Origin: Gemmatimonadales bacterium
GTDB taxonomy: Bacteria > Gemmatimonadota > Gemmatimonadetes > Palauibacterales > Palauibacteraceae
Reading direction: 5' to 3'
NCBI GenBank assembly: GCA_009838765.1
Contig: VXQX01000034.1
Coordinates: 11,137-53,412, forward strand
Length of the DNA: 42,276 nt
Positions 8,343 through 16,169 of the stretch are shown in pieces; positions within the stretch are counted from its first letter, which is position 1; every line of letters begins with the position of its first letter. The position numbers were made by a program, and so were the translations under genes. Below the pieces are notes generated by a model. That model searched no databases. It had not been told where the DNA came from and saw nothing but the letters and a program-made list of their open reading frames with translations.

Positions 8343-8924
8343 CTACCTCTCCAGGTGTCGTCTCAGGATCATCCGTGCCCGGTGCAGCTGGGACTTGGAC
8401 GTGCCGGCCGTGATGTCCAACTGCTCGGCGATCTCGCGGTGCTTGTAGCCCTCGACGTCGTGCAGGACGAAGACCTCGCGCGCCCCATCCGGGAGTCGCT
8501 CGAGCGCGACCTCGAAGTCGAGGCGGATCTCGATGCTGTCCCGCCGCGCCCGGGCCGCCGCCAGCGGAATCTCGTTCGCCATCTCCCGTTCCCGTTGCAG
8601 CTTCAGCGCTCGCAGCCGGCTGCACATGAGGTTCACCGCCAAGCGGTACAGCCATGAACTGAAGGCCGATTCGCCGCGGAACGTCCCGAGCTTTTGCCAC
8701 GCCCGGACGAAGACATCCTGCGTGAGTTCGTCCGCTCGTTCGCTCCCGGCCATTCGGCACGCGAGCCCGTAGACCCGCGACACGTGGGCGCGGTAGATGC
8801 GCTCGAACGCATCGGCATCCCCGAACGTCGCCGCCCGCACGTCCGCCTCGACGCCGGCGGAGAGCTGTCCCTCCACCCGCGCGCCCGGCCCGTGCTCCCG
8901 GAGTTTGCCGTTCGGTTCGATCAC
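8343..8924 (-). CDS. ECF-type RNA polymerase sigma factor
   Basis: The 193-residue product carries sigma region 2 at about 36-105 (DAFERIYRAHVSRVYGLACR, then DELTQDVFVRAWQKL and the helix ending WLYRLAVNLM). Region 4 lies at about 137-190 (LERLPDGAREVFVLHDVEGY, then the helix-turn-helix REIAEQLDITAGTSKSQLHRAR). The length is normal for group IV sigma factors. No ATG is available in the right place. The GTG at 8924-8922 was chosen because it overlaps the stop of the transporter gene as GTGA, the same junction type used elsewhere in this window. A GTG at 8840 has a better GAGG site 5 nt upstream but would truncate the first helix of region 2. The anti-sigma gene follows immediately. No regulon promoter motif can be assigned from this window alone. 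Confidence 0.92.
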   Translation of the reverse strand: MIEPNGKLREHGPGARVEGQLSAGVEADVRAATFGDADAFERIYRAHVSRVYGLACRMAGSERADELTQDVFVRAWQKLGTFRGESAFSSWLYRLAVNLMCSRLRALKLQREREMANEIPLAAARARRDSIEIRLDFEVALERLPDGAREVFVLHDVEGYKHREIAEQLDITAGTSKSQLHRARMILRRHLER

Positions 8925-9838
8925 GTCCTGGTCCGCGTTCCCGTTTCGATCTTGAGACGCGCCCTGCGCCCGGAAGGTTGGAGCCGTTCCAGCCGAAGCG
9001 AAATGACGCCGGCGAGGATGAGCGTGGCGCCGAGCCACTGTCCGGCCGAGAGGCGGTCGCCGAGCACGGCGGCGGCGAGCGCGAGCGTCACGGCGGGCTC
9101 CATGGTGGCGGCGGTCGCCGCGCGGCCCGGGCCGATCCACTGGATCCCGATGAGGAACGCCGTGATCGGGATGGCGGTCGAGAAGAGGCCGATCGCGCCC
9201 AGGAGGAGCAGCGGGGCGGGCGCGAGCGGTACGCCGATGCCCCCCGTGGCCAGCCCCGCTGCCGAGATGGCGATGGCGGTGGCCGTCAGCGCCGTGGCCG
9301 TCGCGGAGATGGGAGGCAGCCCGGCGAAGACGCCGTGGCTCCGCACGATCCACGACGCGAGGAACACGACGGCGAGCAAGACGAGTCCCACGCCCAGCGG
9401 GTCGCCCCCTCCCAGGCCCGTGCCGACGGTCAGCGCGCAACCGGCGGTCGTGAGCGCCAGGGCGGCGATGCGGCGCGGGGTCAGCCGTTCGCCGACCCAG
9501 AGCCGTGCCAGGAGCACGGTCATCGCCGGATAGCTGAACAGGACGAGCGTCGCGACCGAGGCCGGCAGGCGGTCGAGCCCGAGCATGTAGCACACGGAGT
9601 TGAGTGCGTACAGCAGACCGAGAAGGACGAGGCCGGTCCGTCGTCCGCGCGGGGGCCGGGGCCGCCCGGTGGCGACCACGAAGATCCACAGCAACCCGCT
9701 CCCGAGCAGGAAGCGCCAGGCCAGCAGCGGCAGCACTTCGACGCCCTCCGCGAGCGCGAGCTTGGCGAAGATCGGCAGGGCCCCATACCCGAGCGAGGCC
9801 AGGAATACGACGAGGAGACCCCGAGTGATCCTGCGCAT
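8921..9838 (-). CDS. EamA/DMT-superfamily membrane transporter
   Basis: The 305-residue protein consists almost wholly of hydrophobic helices, about ten, arranged as two EamA-type halves. The first half covers about 5-140 (FLASLGYGALPIFAKLALAE, WRFLLGSGLLWIFVVATG, then ASVATLVLFSYPAMTVLLAR and WVGERL). The second covers about 150-290 (ATAATMEPAVTLALAAAVLGDRL, a typical end-of-domain motif). Members export or import small metabolites such as amino acids or nucleotides; the substrate is not predictable. The start at 9838 was chosen because the first helix begins just after it, although the ribosome site is weak. Its stop overlaps the sigma GTG by four bases, so it is the first gene of the sigma unit. 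The divergent cyclase gene starts 112 bases away, so the promoter should lie in that gap. Confidence 0.87.
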   Translation of the reverse strand: MRRITRGLLVVFLASLGYGALPIFAKLALAEGVEVLPLLAWRFLLGSGLLWIFVVATGRPRPPRGRRTGLVLLGLLYALNSVCYMLGLDRLPASVATLVLFSYPAMTVLLARLWVGERLTPRRIAALALTTAGCALTVGTGLGGGDPLGVGLVLLAVVFLASWIVRSHGVFAGLPPISATATALTATAIAISAAGLATGGIGVPLAPAPLLLLGAIGLFSTAIPITAFLIGIQWIGPGRAATAATMEPAVTLALAAAVLGDRLSAGQWLGATLILAGVISLRLERLQPSGRRARLKIETGTRTRT

Positions 9839-9950
9839 GAGCGAATCTCGCTTCGCCAACCGCGAGTCGCCACTTTCAGGGCCCGGGCGACCCCCCGTAC
9901 GGACCACGGGACCGCGCCCGGTACGGCTCAGGAGGGAAGGGAGGCATAGC

Positions 9951-10820
9951 ATGGCGATTTCGAAGCCTTCGGGCGCTGCGGTCGCCGTCCTCGTCGGGTG
10001 CGCGGCGGTGGCCTGTTCGGTGTGGGTGGAGACGCCCGGCGACACGCCGGCCGTCTCGGAGGGCGCGGGCGGCGAAGCTCCGGGACCGCTCGACCTGGCG
10101 GGCTACGACCTCGTCGACCTCAGCCACGCCTTCGGCGATGAGACGGTCTACTGGCCGACGGACACCGCCGGGTTCGCGCTGCGGGAACTGGCCTTCGGCG
10201 AGACCGAGGGCGGCTACTTCTACTCCGCCTACTCCCTGGCGACGGCCGAACACGGCGGCACCCACATCGATGCCCCCATCCATTTCCTCGAGGGAGGGCC
10301 CGACGTCGCGGCGATCCCGCTCGGGCGGCTCATCGGCCCGGCGGTCGTGATCGACGTGACCGCCCAGGCGGCGGAGAACGCCGACTACCGGCTGACCGTG
10401 GCCGATGTGGAAGCGCACGAGGCGGAGCACGGTCCGATCGAGCCGGGGAGCCTCATCCTCCTTCGCACTGGATGGAGCGCGCGCTGGCCGGACGCCCTCT
10501 CGTACCTCGGCGACGACACGCCCGGCGATGCTTCGCAACTCCACTTCCCGAGCTACGGCGAGGCCGCCGCGCGCCTCCTCGTCGAGGAGCGAGGGGCCGC
10601 GGCCCTCGGAGCCGACGTGGCTTCCATCGACTACGGGCCCTCGACCGATTTCGTCGTACATCAGATCGTCGCCGCGGCGAATGCGCCGGGTCTCGAGAAT
10701 CTCACCAACCTCGACCGCCTGCCTGCCCGTGGCGCGACCGTCATCGCCCTCCCGATGAAGATCTCGGGCGGATCGGGCGCTCCCCTGCGCGCGGTCGCGC
10801 TCGTGCCGCGTTCGAATTGA
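9951..10820 (+). CDS. Exported lipoprotein cyclase-family (kynurenine formamidase-like) hydrolase
   Basis: The 289-residue product has an N-terminal lipoprotein-like signal (hydrophobic 8-21, cysteines at 17 and 22), then a cyclase-family fold. The metal-binding signature HGGTHIDAPIHF is at 101-112 and DLSHAFGDETVYWP at about 56-69. The C-terminal part (VASIDYGPSTDF, NLTNLDRLPARGATVIALPM) matches the family, which includes bacterial kynurenine formamidase and other metal-dependent amide hydrolases. The export signal argues against a cytoplasmic KynB role and suggests action on an extracellular amide or ester. GGGAGG precedes the ATG by about 6 nt. The gamma-glutamyltransferase gene follows after 89 bases on the same strand, so the two may be co-transcribed. 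The substrate is unknown. Confidence 0.87.
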   Translation: MAISKPSGAAVAVLVGCAAVACSVWVETPGDTPAVSEGAGGEAPGPLDLAGYDLVDLSHAFGDETVYWPTDTAGFALRELAFGETEGGYFYSAYSLATAEHGGTHIDAPIHFLEGGPDVAAIPLGRLIGPAVVIDVTAQAAENADYRLTVADVEAHEAEHGPIEPGSLILLRTGWSARWPDALSYLGDDTPGDASQLHFPSYGEAAARLLVEERGAAALGADVASIDYGPSTDFVVHQIVAAANAPGLENLTNLDRLPARGATVIALPMKISGGSGAPLRAVALVPRSN

Positions 10821-10909
10821 TCGCCCGCTCTTTCCGGCCGCGCGCGGTCGCCCGACATTGCGCGCGATGGCTCGACATCGCCCGCGAAACCCGTAGAGGA
10901 GGCCCCTAG

Positions 10910-12673
10910 ATGCCCGGGAAGCACGCGATAATGCCCAGGAAGCACGCGTTCGCGTTCGCCGTCCGCACCCTCGCCCTGTGCGTGTCCGGCGCGATGGTCG
11001 CCCTGGCGCCGCTCGCGGCCCAGTCGGGCCGCATGGCGGCGCCCTCGCGTGGCGGCATGGTCGTGAGCAGCCACTACCTCGGCTCGGAAGCGGGCCAGGA
11101 GATCCTCGACAGGGGCGGTAATGCGGTCGATGCCGCCGTCGCCACGGCCTTTGCCCTCGCTGTGACCCTGCCCTCGGCCGGCAACGTAGGCGGCGGCGGG
11201 TTCCTCGTGTATCACGGGGCGGACGGGGAAGTGACGACGTTCAACTTCCGCGAGAAGGCAGCGCTCGCGGCGACGGAGCGCATGTACCTGGGCCAGGACG
11301 GCGAAGTCCGGGACAACTCCAACCACATCGGCCTGCTCGCCGTCGGCGTGCCCGGCACCGTAGCCGGGATGTGGAAGGCACACCAGCGTCTGGGTCGACT
11401 GCCCTGGGCGGATCTCCTCGAGCCCGCGATCCGGCTGGCCGAGGACGGCATGCCCTCCACGTGGGCGATGCAGAACTGGCTCCGCTCCCTGCCTGGCCGG
11501 GCCGGACCGCTCTATGACGCGACCCGCGCGGCGTTCCTCAAGGACGGCGTCCGCATGTACGAGCCGGGGGAGACCTTCCGACAGCCGGACCTCGCCGAGA
11601 CGCTGCGCCGCATCCAGAGCGACGGGCACGACGGCTTCTACCGCGGCACGACGGCGAAGCTGCTCGCCGATTTCATGGCCGAGCACGGCGGGCTGATCAC
11701 GGAGGAGGACCTGGCGCGCTACGAGGCGGACGAGCTGACGCCGATCCACGGCACGTACCGGGGCTACGACGTCTACTCGATGCCGCCGCCCAGTTCCGGC
11801 GGGACCGGACTCGTGGAGATGCTCAACATCCTCGAGGGGTACGACCTGGCGGATATCGGACACAACTCGGCGCTCTACCTGCACCTGCTCACGGAATCGA
11901 TGCGGCGCTCCTACGCGGACAGGGCGCTCCATCTCGGGGACCCGAAGTTCAATTCCGACATGCCGATCGACCGTCTGACCTCCAAGGAATACGCCGGTCG
12001 CCTGCGCGCCGGCATCGACATGGAGAGGGCTTCCAGGAGCGATTCGGCGGCCTTCAACGGGGCCTTCCTCCAGGCGAGCGAGGAGACGACCCACTACTCC
12101 GTGGTGGACGCTGAGGGGAACGCGGTCGCGGTCACGTACACGCTCGAGTTCGGCTACGGGTCCAGCATCGTCGTCCCCGGCGCGGGTTTTCTGCTGAACA
12201 ACGAACTCGGCGACTTCAACGCGGTCCCGGGCCGCACCAATTCACGCGGCACGATCGGGACGCCGCCCAATCTCGTAGCGCCCGAGAAGCAGCCGCTGTC
12301 CAGCATGACGCCGACGATCGTCGCGCGTGACGGCCGGCCGGTGCTCGCGATCGGGAGCCCCGGGGGACGGACGATCATCAACACCACGCTGCAGGTGGTA
12401 CTGAACGTCATCGACCACGGGATGACCGGGTCGCAGTTCGGTCGGGCCATCGAGTCGCCTCGCATTCACCACCAATGGCTTCCCGACGTGACCTCGTTCG
12501 AGGAGTGGGGCTTCTCGCCCGACACCAAGCGCCTCTACGAAGGCATGGGGCACGCGACGCGGACCCGCGGGGGGCAGGGGCAGGCGATGGGCATCTACAT
12601 CGACTGGGACACCGGACTCCGCTGGGGCGCCTCCGACAGCCGCGCCTTCGACGGCGGCGCCCGCGGAAACTAG
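10910..12673 (+). CDS. ggt: Gamma-glutamyltransferase
   Basis: The 587-residue protein is a full-length gamma-glutamyltranspeptidase. It is made as a precursor that cleaves itself before a threonine; the motif TTHYSVVDAEGNAVAVTYTL places the nucleophile at Thr393, preceded here by Glu392. Other family segments are present: GGNAVDAAVATAFALAVTLP (about 67-86), the glycine-rich GNVGGGGFLVYH, PPPSSGGTGLVEMLN, and the C-terminal PLSSMTPTIV and GSPGGRTIINTTLQVVLNVI. A signal peptide (basic start, hydrophobic 15-35, AAQSG) predicts a periplasmic location, where GGT hydrolyses glutathione and gamma-glutamyl peptides. AGGAGG lies 6-7 nt before the ATG; a second in-frame ATG at 10931 is possible. The stop is only 6 bases from the convergent DUF2306-like gene. 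Confidence 0.95.
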   Translation: MPGKHAIMPRKHAFAFAVRTLALCVSGAMVALAPLAAQSGRMAAPSRGGMVVSSHYLGSEAGQEILDRGGNAVDAAVATAFALAVTLPSAGNVGGGGFLVYHGADGEVTTFNFREKAALAATERMYLGQDGEVRDNSNHIGLLAVGVPGTVAGMWKAHQRLGRLPWADLLEPAIRLAEDGMPSTWAMQNWLRSLPGRAGPLYDATRAAFLKDGVRMYEPGETFRQPDLAETLRRIQSDGHDGFYRGTTAKLLADFMAEHGGLITEEDLARYEADELTPIHGTYRGYDVYSMPPPSSGGTGLVEMLNILEGYDLADIGHNSALYLHLLTESMRRSYADRALHLGDPKFNSDMPIDRLTSKEYAGRLRAGIDMERASRSDSAAFNGAFLQASEETTHYSVVDAEGNAVAVTYTLEFGYGSSIVVPGAGFLLNNELGDFNAVPGRTNSRGTIGTPPNLVAPEKQPLSSMTPTIVARDGRPVLAIGSPGGRTIINTTLQVVLNVIDHGMTGSQFGRAIESPRIHHQWLPDVTSFEEWGFSPDTKRLYEGMGHATRTRGGQGQAMGIYIDWDTGLRWGASDSRAFDGGARGN

Positions 12674-12679
12674 CGGACT

Positions 12680-13423
12680 CTAGCGCGGAGCCGCGCGGCG
12701 TGCGGCGGGCCTGAACTTCCGCCGGTAGCGCCGGGTCCAGATGACGATCGCCGGGACGCCGATCGCCGTTGGGAGCAGCCACGGCACGAGGGCCAGCGGC
12801 CCCGCGATCTCGTAGTCCCACAGGCGCGGCGCGCCGAAGACGGCGAACGCAGTGTGGAACGCGATGCCACCCGCCAGCATCGACGCCATGTGGCTGTAAA
12901 ACCAGCCCATCCGTTCGAGCCCGGGGTTGCGCATGAGCCGCAGCATACGCGAGCCCGTCAGCAAACCGATCGGACTCAACCCCAGCAGGATCGGCGAGAC
13001 GCTGGACCACAGCCCCAGCGCGAACGCGATGACGGTGACGCTCCCCGCGATCGAGGCCCAGGCGAGGGCTTCGTGGAACGGCGTCCGCAGCGTTTCCGGC
13101 ACCCGTCTCGTGGCCACGACCCGCATCGCCTGGCGCACCGCCGCGAACGTCGTCACGCCCAGGTAGCCGAGAAACAGCGGGAGGCCGTAGAGGTCGGGCC
13201 GCTCCGCCACGCCGATCCCCTGACTCAGTTGGGACGCGAACCGTCCCGCCGCCAGCACGACTGCCGACAGCGTCACGACGTAGGCGCACCAGGTGTAGAC
13301 GAGCCCGGCCCGCACGTGCGCCCGGCCGCCCTTGCGCGCGAACACCGGAATCCAGAACGCCACGAGGCCGACGAAGCCGGCCGCCACGTGTATCCGGAGG
13401 AGCGCGTCGAGCGGGGAGATCAT
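12680..13423 (-). CDS. DUF2306-like multi-pass membrane protein
   Basis: The 247-residue product has about seven hydrophobic segments. It begins with LLRIHVAAGFVGLVAFWIPV, followed by ARKGGRAHVRAGLVYTW, a layout resembling DUF2306/YesK-like predicted membrane proteins in which a conserved His sits in helix 1 and a KGG-x-x-H loop follows. Function is unknown for this family; conserved His residues in the membrane suggest, without proof, heme or metal binding. The ATG (13423-13421) overlaps the stop of the padR gene as ATGA, so the two are translationally coupled and the membrane protein is a likely target of PadR control. The C-terminus is very Arg-rich (RRYRRKFRPAARRAA) and should face the cytoplasm. 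Confidence 0.82.
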   Translation of the reverse strand: MISPLDALLRIHVAAGFVGLVAFWIPVFARKGGRAHVRAGLVYTWCAYVVTLSAVVLAAGRFASQLSQGIGVAERPDLYGLPLFLGYLGVTTFAAVRQAMRVVATRRVPETLRTPFHEALAWASIAGSVTVIAFALGLWSSVSPILLGLSPIGLLTGSRMLRLMRNPGLERMGWFYSHMASMLAGGIAFHTAFAVFGAPRLWDYEIAGPLALVPWLLPTAIGVPAIVIWTRRYRRKFRPAARRAAPR

Positions 13424-13992
13424 GGCGCCGGTTCGCTGGGGGCGAGCCGCCGGTCGATCGCCGCCAGCGTCAGGTCGCACCAGGTCACCTTCGCACCGAT
13501 GGAATCGATGCCCATGCGCAGCGTCGCGAAGCGGTGAAACCCGTCGTCGCTGTAGCGGTCCGGCTGGTCGCCGTGGACAGCGAAGATCTTCCCTTCGATC
13601 GTCCGCAGCTCCGCGAGCCGGCTCGCCAGGTGGTCGCGCAGGTCCATCATGAAGGCGCGCGTCTCGCGGAGGTCGTCGGCCGCGCTCATGAAGTAGAGCT
13701 GCGCGAGGTAGGCGAACCGCTCCGCGCCGACCACCGGTCCGCCGCGCACCCAGCGGCGCAGTTCCGCCCGTCCCTCCCCGGTCAACGTGTAGACGCGGCG
13801 GTCCGGCCCCTTCGGGGACGGTTCGAGCCGGCTTCGGAGCAGCTCCCGTTCTTCGAGACGCTTGAGGGTGGGGTAGATCTGGCTGAGTTCGGCCGACCAG
13901 AAGTGCGCGACGGTCTCGTTGAAGGCGTCCTTGAGGTCGTACCCGCTCGCGGGCTGTTGCAGCAGGCCGAGAAGGATGTGTTCGAGGCTCAT
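13420..13992 (-). CDS. PadR-family transcriptional regulator
   Basis: The 190-residue protein has the PadR winged-helix domain at about 1-85: ILLGLLQQPASGYDLKDAF, then FWSAELSQIYPTLKRLEERELL, then the wing with RRVYTLTGEGRAELRRWV. A C-terminal helical dimerization domain of the Vir/AphA type follows (about 95-185). PadR proteins are repressors released by small molecules or stress and commonly sit beside the membrane gene they control. Here the gene is directly upstream of, and overlaps by four bases, a multi-pass membrane protein gene. An AT-rich, partly palindromic island starts about 20 bases before its start codon and is the obvious place for autoregulation. The ligand is unknown. Confidence 0.93.
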   Translation of the reverse strand: MSLEHILLGLLQQPASGYDLKDAFNETVAHFWSAELSQIYPTLKRLEERELLRSRLEPSPKGPDRRVYTLTGEGRAELRRWVRGGPVVGAERFAYLAQLYFMSAADDLRETRAFMMDLRDHLASRLAELRTIEGKIFAVHGDQPDRYSDDGFHRFATLRMGIDSIGAKVTWCDLTLAAIDRRLAPSEPAP

Positions 13993-14008
13993 GGGGCCGT
14001 CCAGGCAC

Positions 14009-14040
14009 GCTATATAAGGAAGGATATACTTACTATATAA
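14009..14040. promoter_or_regulatory. AT-rich palindromic island, probable promoter/PadR operator
   Basis: Within very GC-rich DNA, positions 14011-14040 are almost all A/T: TATATA at 14011-14016, a central AAGGATATACTT (near-palindrome, 10 of 12 symmetric) at about 14019-14030, and TATATA again at 14034-14039. The symmetric layout suits a dimeric PadR-type repressor, and on the minus strand the proximal TATATA could serve as the -10 element of the padR promoter about 20 bases upstream of its start codon. The site lies between the divergent padR and SPFH genes and could affect both. Confidence 0.6.
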
Positions 14041-14112
14041 ACTCCGTCATACCGAGTCAACACTGCCCGTCGAAGCACGAATGATCCTCCCGCGAGGGGT
14101 GTACCAGACCGT

Positions 14113-14147
14113 GCGGTCGCGCCGCGAGGTGGGACGGGCGCGACCGC
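14113..14147 (+). promoter_or_regulatory. 11-bp perfect inverted repeat upstream of the SPFH gene
   Basis: GCGGTCGCGCC at 14113-14123 is mirrored exactly by GGCGCGACCGC at 14137-14147, with a 13-base loop. The downstream TTATCTT (14152-14158) could be a -10-like element for the SPFH gene, whose ATG is at 14235. The repeat then lies near the -35 region and would be a candidate operator; alternatively, if transcription starts further upstream, it is a leader hairpin. The rest of the 242-base gap (13993-14234) holds the AT island and the ribosome site GGGAGG; I see nothing else in it. Confidence 0.45.
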
Positions 14148-14234
14148 GCGCTTATCTTGCGGTGAACGCAAGCAAACACCGTCCGCGCGGCCTCACCGTC
14201 CGCGGGCACTGTCTTCGGTTTTGGGAGGACGAGA

Positions 14235-15080
14235 ATGGCCCAGTCAGTGAAATCGCTTCGCATCGGCTCGGTAGCCGCCGTCGCCGGGATCCTCTTCGTA
14301 CTCATCCTGTTCGTGTTCGGCTTCAACCGCGTCGACGAGTACGAAGTGGCCGTCAAGCGGAACCCGGTCACCGGCGCCGTGGCGCCCCGCCCCTACACGC
14401 AGGGGCTGTACCACAGCGTACTGCGCTCGTGGACGAACTATCCGCTGCGTGAAGTCCAGTACCCGCTCGGCGGACAGGCGGAGCGCCTGGACGCTCTCAC
14501 GTCGGACCAGCTCCAGATCGCCGTCGACGCGGCCTATCGCTACCGAATCAACCCGGACAGCGCCGTGCACCTCTACCTCACGGTCGGGAACGAGAATGCC
14601 GTCGCCTCGTTCGTCTACAATACGTATCGCTCCGCCATCCGGGACGCGATCGCGGAGATCGAGGCTTCGGACATCCTCTCCACCAACCGGACGGGCATCT
14701 CCGGCCGCATCGAGGCCCTCATGACGGACCGCCTCAATCCGCGCGGCCTCGAGATCACCGATTTCTTCGTGCGGGAGGTTGTGCCGCCGGAGACGATTCG
14801 CGAGGCGATCGAGGCAAAGCTGTCGCGCGAGCAGCAAGTACAGTCCGAGGAGTACCAGACCCAGGTCGTCGTCGAGCAGGCGAACCAGCAGCGCGCGGAG
14901 GCCGAGGGGATCCGGGATGCGCAGGACATCATCGCGGAGAGCCTCGCCGGCATTTCGGGCCAGCGCTACCTGTACTGGCGCTACCTGGAGATGCTCGGGC
15001 GGATCGGCGAGGGGAGCAACAACATGGTCATCGCTCCGACCGAGGGGGGCATCCCCCTCTTCTTCGCCCCGGACCGCTAG
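14235..15080 (+). CDS. SPFH/prohibitin-family membrane protein (HflC-like)
   Basis: The 281-residue protein has one N-terminal transmembrane helix (about 10-30, SVAAVAGILFVLILFVFGF) followed by an SPFH/Band 7 domain: FNRVDEYEVAVKRNPVTGAV, the beta core, and a helical part with IEASDILSTNRTGISGRIEALM and LEITDFFVREVVPPETIREAI. A charged coiled-coil (about 190-240, KLSREQQVQSEEYQTQVVVE) ends the domain, as in prohibitins and HflC. Such proteins form large membrane rings that organise lipids and restrain FtsH-type proteases. No hflK or ftsH gene is in view; the next gene downstream, after 144 bases, encodes a double-PDZ protein. GGGAGG is placed 6 nt before the ATG. Confidence 0.92.
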   Translation: MAQSVKSLRIGSVAAVAGILFVLILFVFGFNRVDEYEVAVKRNPVTGAVAPRPYTQGLYHSVLRSWTNYPLREVQYPLGGQAERLDALTSDQLQIAVDAAYRYRINPDSAVHLYLTVGNENAVASFVYNTYRSAIRDAIAEIEASDILSTNRTGISGRIEALMTDRLNPRGLEITDFFVREVVPPETIREAIEAKLSREQQVQSEEYQTQVVVEQANQQRAEAEGIRDAQDIIAESLAGISGQRYLYWRYLEMLGRIGEGSNNMVIAPTEGGIPLFFAPDR

Positions 15081-15088
15081 CCCGGACC

Positions 15089-15114
15089 GCAGCCCGGTTC
15101 CGGCCGCGGGCTGC
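15089..15114 (+). terminator. Hairpin after the SPFH gene, possible terminator
   Basis: GCAGCCCG (15089-15096) pairs exactly with CGGGCTGC (15107-15114) across a 10-base loop, starting 8 bases after the SPFH stop codon. No T-tract follows, so it is either a weak or Rho-assisted terminator or an mRNA 3'-end stabiliser. It separates the SPFH gene from the PDZ gene. Confidence 0.4.
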
Positions 15115-15224
15115 TGGAGTCGGGCAACCGACGGCCCTCCCCGGAGTGTCGGACCCTTCAGGAAACGAAGGCCGAATGAGGCTGTAGTTCACCGATCCGG
15201 GGGATGGGTCCCGAGGGAGGATAC

Positions 15225-16169
15225 ATGAAGAACTGGAGAGATTCGCTCGCCGTAGGGCTTGCGGCGGCGCTGGTGGCCGGGCTTGGCGCGGTTCCGGCGC
15301 CGGCCACGGCCCAGGAGGAGGGTGAGGACGAGCGGCGCGAACAGGTCCGCGTGGCCTTTTCAGGGGGTGGCGGATACCTCGGCGTGCAGATCCTCGATGT
15401 CGACGGCGAGCGCGCCTCGGAACTAGGGATGTCGCGCCCGCACGGTGTCTACATCGACGGCGTCATGGACGGCGAACCGGCGTCGGAGGCCGGCATCGAG
15501 GAGGGGGACGTGGTCGTGGCCTGGTACGGCGAGCGCGTCGAGAGCGTGGCGGGACTTCGGCGGCTTCTGAGCGAGACCCCGCCCGGACGCGTCGTGGATC
15601 TCACCGTGCTGCGCGACGGGGCCGAACGCGACGTGACCGTCGAACTCGCCGAGCGCAGGGGCTTCTTCTCGGGAACCGGCGGCTTGACGTTCATGTCCCC
15701 GCAGATCGACCTGTCGCGCCGCGTGGCTGAAGCTTCGCGGGAAGGCGTGCGCGCCGCGCAGCTCGCCGAGCGGGCGCGCGAACTGGAGGTGCGGGTCCGG
15801 GAGGCTCAGGAACGCGCCGCCGATGGAGCGAATCGCGTCTTCTACCTTTCTGGGCGGCCGCGGCTCGGCGCGAGCACGCAGAGCCTCGGCGACCAGCTCG
15901 CGGAGTACTTCGGCGTGGAGGGCGGCGTCCTCGTAACCTCCGTGCATGAGGACACGCCCGCGGCGGATGGCGGCCTGCGGGCGGGCGACGTGATCGTCGG
16001 GCTTGGCGACGAGGACGTCGACGACCCCGGCGACCTGCGCCGGGCACTCGCGGATCTCGAGGCGGGAGAGGTGTCGCTCCGCATCGTCCGCGACGGCGCG
16101 GAGCAGACGCTCACCGTCGAGTTGGAGGACGAGCGTCCGTTCAGGTGGCGGCGCGGCCTGGACGGCTAG
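15225..16169 (+). CDS. Exported double-PDZ-domain protein
   Basis: The 314-residue protein has a signal peptide (hydrophobic 8-27, ATAQ cleavage near 30). PDZ domain 1 covers about 45-145 (GGGYLGVQILDVDG, then GVMDGEPASEAGIEEGDVVV and DLTVLRDGAERDVTVEL). A charged helical linker (about 165-205, rich in RARELEVRVREAQERA) leads to PDZ domain 2 at about 215-300 (RLGASTQSLGDQLAEYF, GGVLVTSVHEDTPAADGGLR, GDVIVGLGDEDV). No trypsin-like or other protease domain is attached, so it is probably a periplasmic adaptor or substrate-binding protein rather than a DegP/HtrA enzyme. The ATG at 15225 follows GGGAGG by 5 nt. Its last 29 bases overlap the 3' end of the convergent radical SAM gene. Confidence 0.9.
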   Translation: MKNWRDSLAVGLAAALVAGLGAVPAPATAQEEGEDERREQVRVAFSGGGGYLGVQILDVDGERASELGMSRPHGVYIDGVMDGEPASEAGIEEGDVVVAWYGERVESVAGLRRLLSETPPGRVVDLTVLRDGAERDVTVELAERRGFFSGTGGLTFMSPQIDLSRRVAEASREGVRAAQLAERARELEVRVREAQERAADGANRVFYLSGRPRLGASTQSLGDQLAEYFGVEGGVLVTSVHEDTPAADGGLRAGDVIVGLGDEDVDDPGDLRRALADLEAGEVSLRIVRDGAEQTLTVELEDERPFRWRRGLDG

